The notes below the pieces were generated by a model. That model ran no database searches. It had not been told where the DNA came from and saw nothing but the letters and a program-made list of their open reading frames with translations. A program made the translations under genes and the position numbers. Below, piece after piece: positions 63,270 through 64,000 of a DNA stretch of 64,000 nt. This DNA comes from Siphonodentalium dalli (taxonomy: Eukaryota > Mollusca > Scaphopoda > Gadilida > Siphonodentaliidae), in contig CP136061.1 in the NCBI GenBank assembly GCA_032622095.1, positions 19,036,991 through 19,100,990 on the forward strand, read 5' to 3'. Each line of letters begins with the position of its first letter. The first letter of the stretch is position 1.

Positions 63270-64000
63270 AAAGAGTTCAATCCAATATGGACCCTGGCGA
63301 CCATGTTTTTTTTTTTAATTTGGAAAATATTGTTGGCTCCCATCAAGAGGTCACCCTGAAGATCCATATGAAGTTTGGCGACTATCGGATGAGGGATGTG
63401 GGTGGCCTGTCGGTTGTGCAGAAGGATTTAGTCATGCAAAGAGTAAAATCTAAGATGGCTGCTGGCGGCCATGTTTTATTAACGAATTTCAGAAATAATC
63501 GATGACTCCCATCTAAGAGGTCAACCACGAAGTTCCGTATGAAGTTTGATGACGATCGGATGAGGGATGTGGCCTGTAGGGTGTGTCAAAGGATTTAGTC
63601 ATGCAAAGAGTAAAATCCAAGATGGCTGCCGGTGGCCATGTTTTAATAAAAAAAATTCAAATTTTCTTAGATAGAGGTGATCCTAATCATGTCTGTAAAT
63701 TTACAAAACATTTCTGAGATATATGCAGGCTGCAGGGTGTGTCAATGGATTCAAATTTGATCCAAGATGGCTGCTGGCGGCAATGTTTTTTAACGAATTT
63801 CAGAAATAATCGATGGCTCTCATTTAGAGGTCACCCAAAAGATCCATATGAAGTTTGGTGCTGATCAGATGAGGGATGTGGTCTGTAGGGTGTGCCAAAG
63901 GATTTAGTCATGCAAAGTTTAAATTCAAGATGGCTGCTGGCAGCCATGTTTTTCATCAAATATCGCTAAAATTTGATAGCTCCCATCAACAGGTGCTCCT
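63270..64000. repeat. imperfect ~200-bp tandem repeat running off the window
   Basis: GATCCATATGAAGTTTGG, CGGATGAGGGATGTGG, GGATTTAGTCATGCAAAG and AAGATGGCTGCTGGCGGCCA recur in this order at about 63360, 63530, 63720 (partial) and 63840. No ORF persists. Confidence 0.8.

Overview
This window is animal nuclear DNA, AT-rich and intron-rich, with GT-AG introns, C2H2/BED zinc-finger transposon proteins, LINE and DIRS-type retroelements and dense MITEs. It is most like a marine invertebrate; the protein cannot fix the phylum, and a mollusc-like lophotrochozoan is only a guess. There is no bacterial operon structure, CRISPR or prokaryotic signal.

One host gene dominates. It is a RAD54L2/ARIP4-type SNF2 helicase on the + strand, read from 5712 to the stop at 51305-51307. 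Fourteen exons (called A to N here) keep one reading frame through every junction, giving about 1,404 codons. They carry DEGH (motif II), the LTGYPLQNN block, motifs V and VI, the conserved post-helicase region and a long Ser/Gln/Pro/Met-rich tail. Motifs I and Ia and the N-terminus are not visible and should lie upstream of the window. A possible partial exon of an unrelated protein lies on the - strand at 1-267.

Everything else is repeat biology, mostly inside the introns. (1) There are 8-bp-TSD hAT-type elements at 2441-3528, 12250-13321, 14297-17384 (with an apparently intact BED-hAT transposase) and 26901-27287. (2) At least fourteen copies of a palindromic 8-bp-TSD MITE begin CAAGCCTTGAAATAG. 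(3) About sixteen copies of a double-hairpin MITE, mostly bounded by TTAA, have at least three different sets of termini around the same ~68-bp hairpin. (4) Two TA-bounded palindromic MITEs occur, one of them at a splice donor. (5) A LINE (29620-33128) and a DIRS-like element with inverted terminal repeats and an internal complementary region (about 33216-38248) are both inserted in one MITE. (6) A 2.1-kb foldback element (55188-57292) carries a repeat-plus-zinc-finger ORF. (7) Many minisatellites are present (units of 21, 36, ~41, 45, 49, 52, 63, 68 and ~180 bp).

The most unusual theme is that tandem duplications in this gene repeatedly include or touch splice sites. The acceptors of exons B and F and the donors of exons C and E are copied, and arrays end close to the acceptors of exons G and M. 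At two further donors (exons B and G) a MITE lies within 10 bp of the exon. Two of the minisatellites look like expansions of pieces of MITEs whose unexpanded relatives are also in the window.
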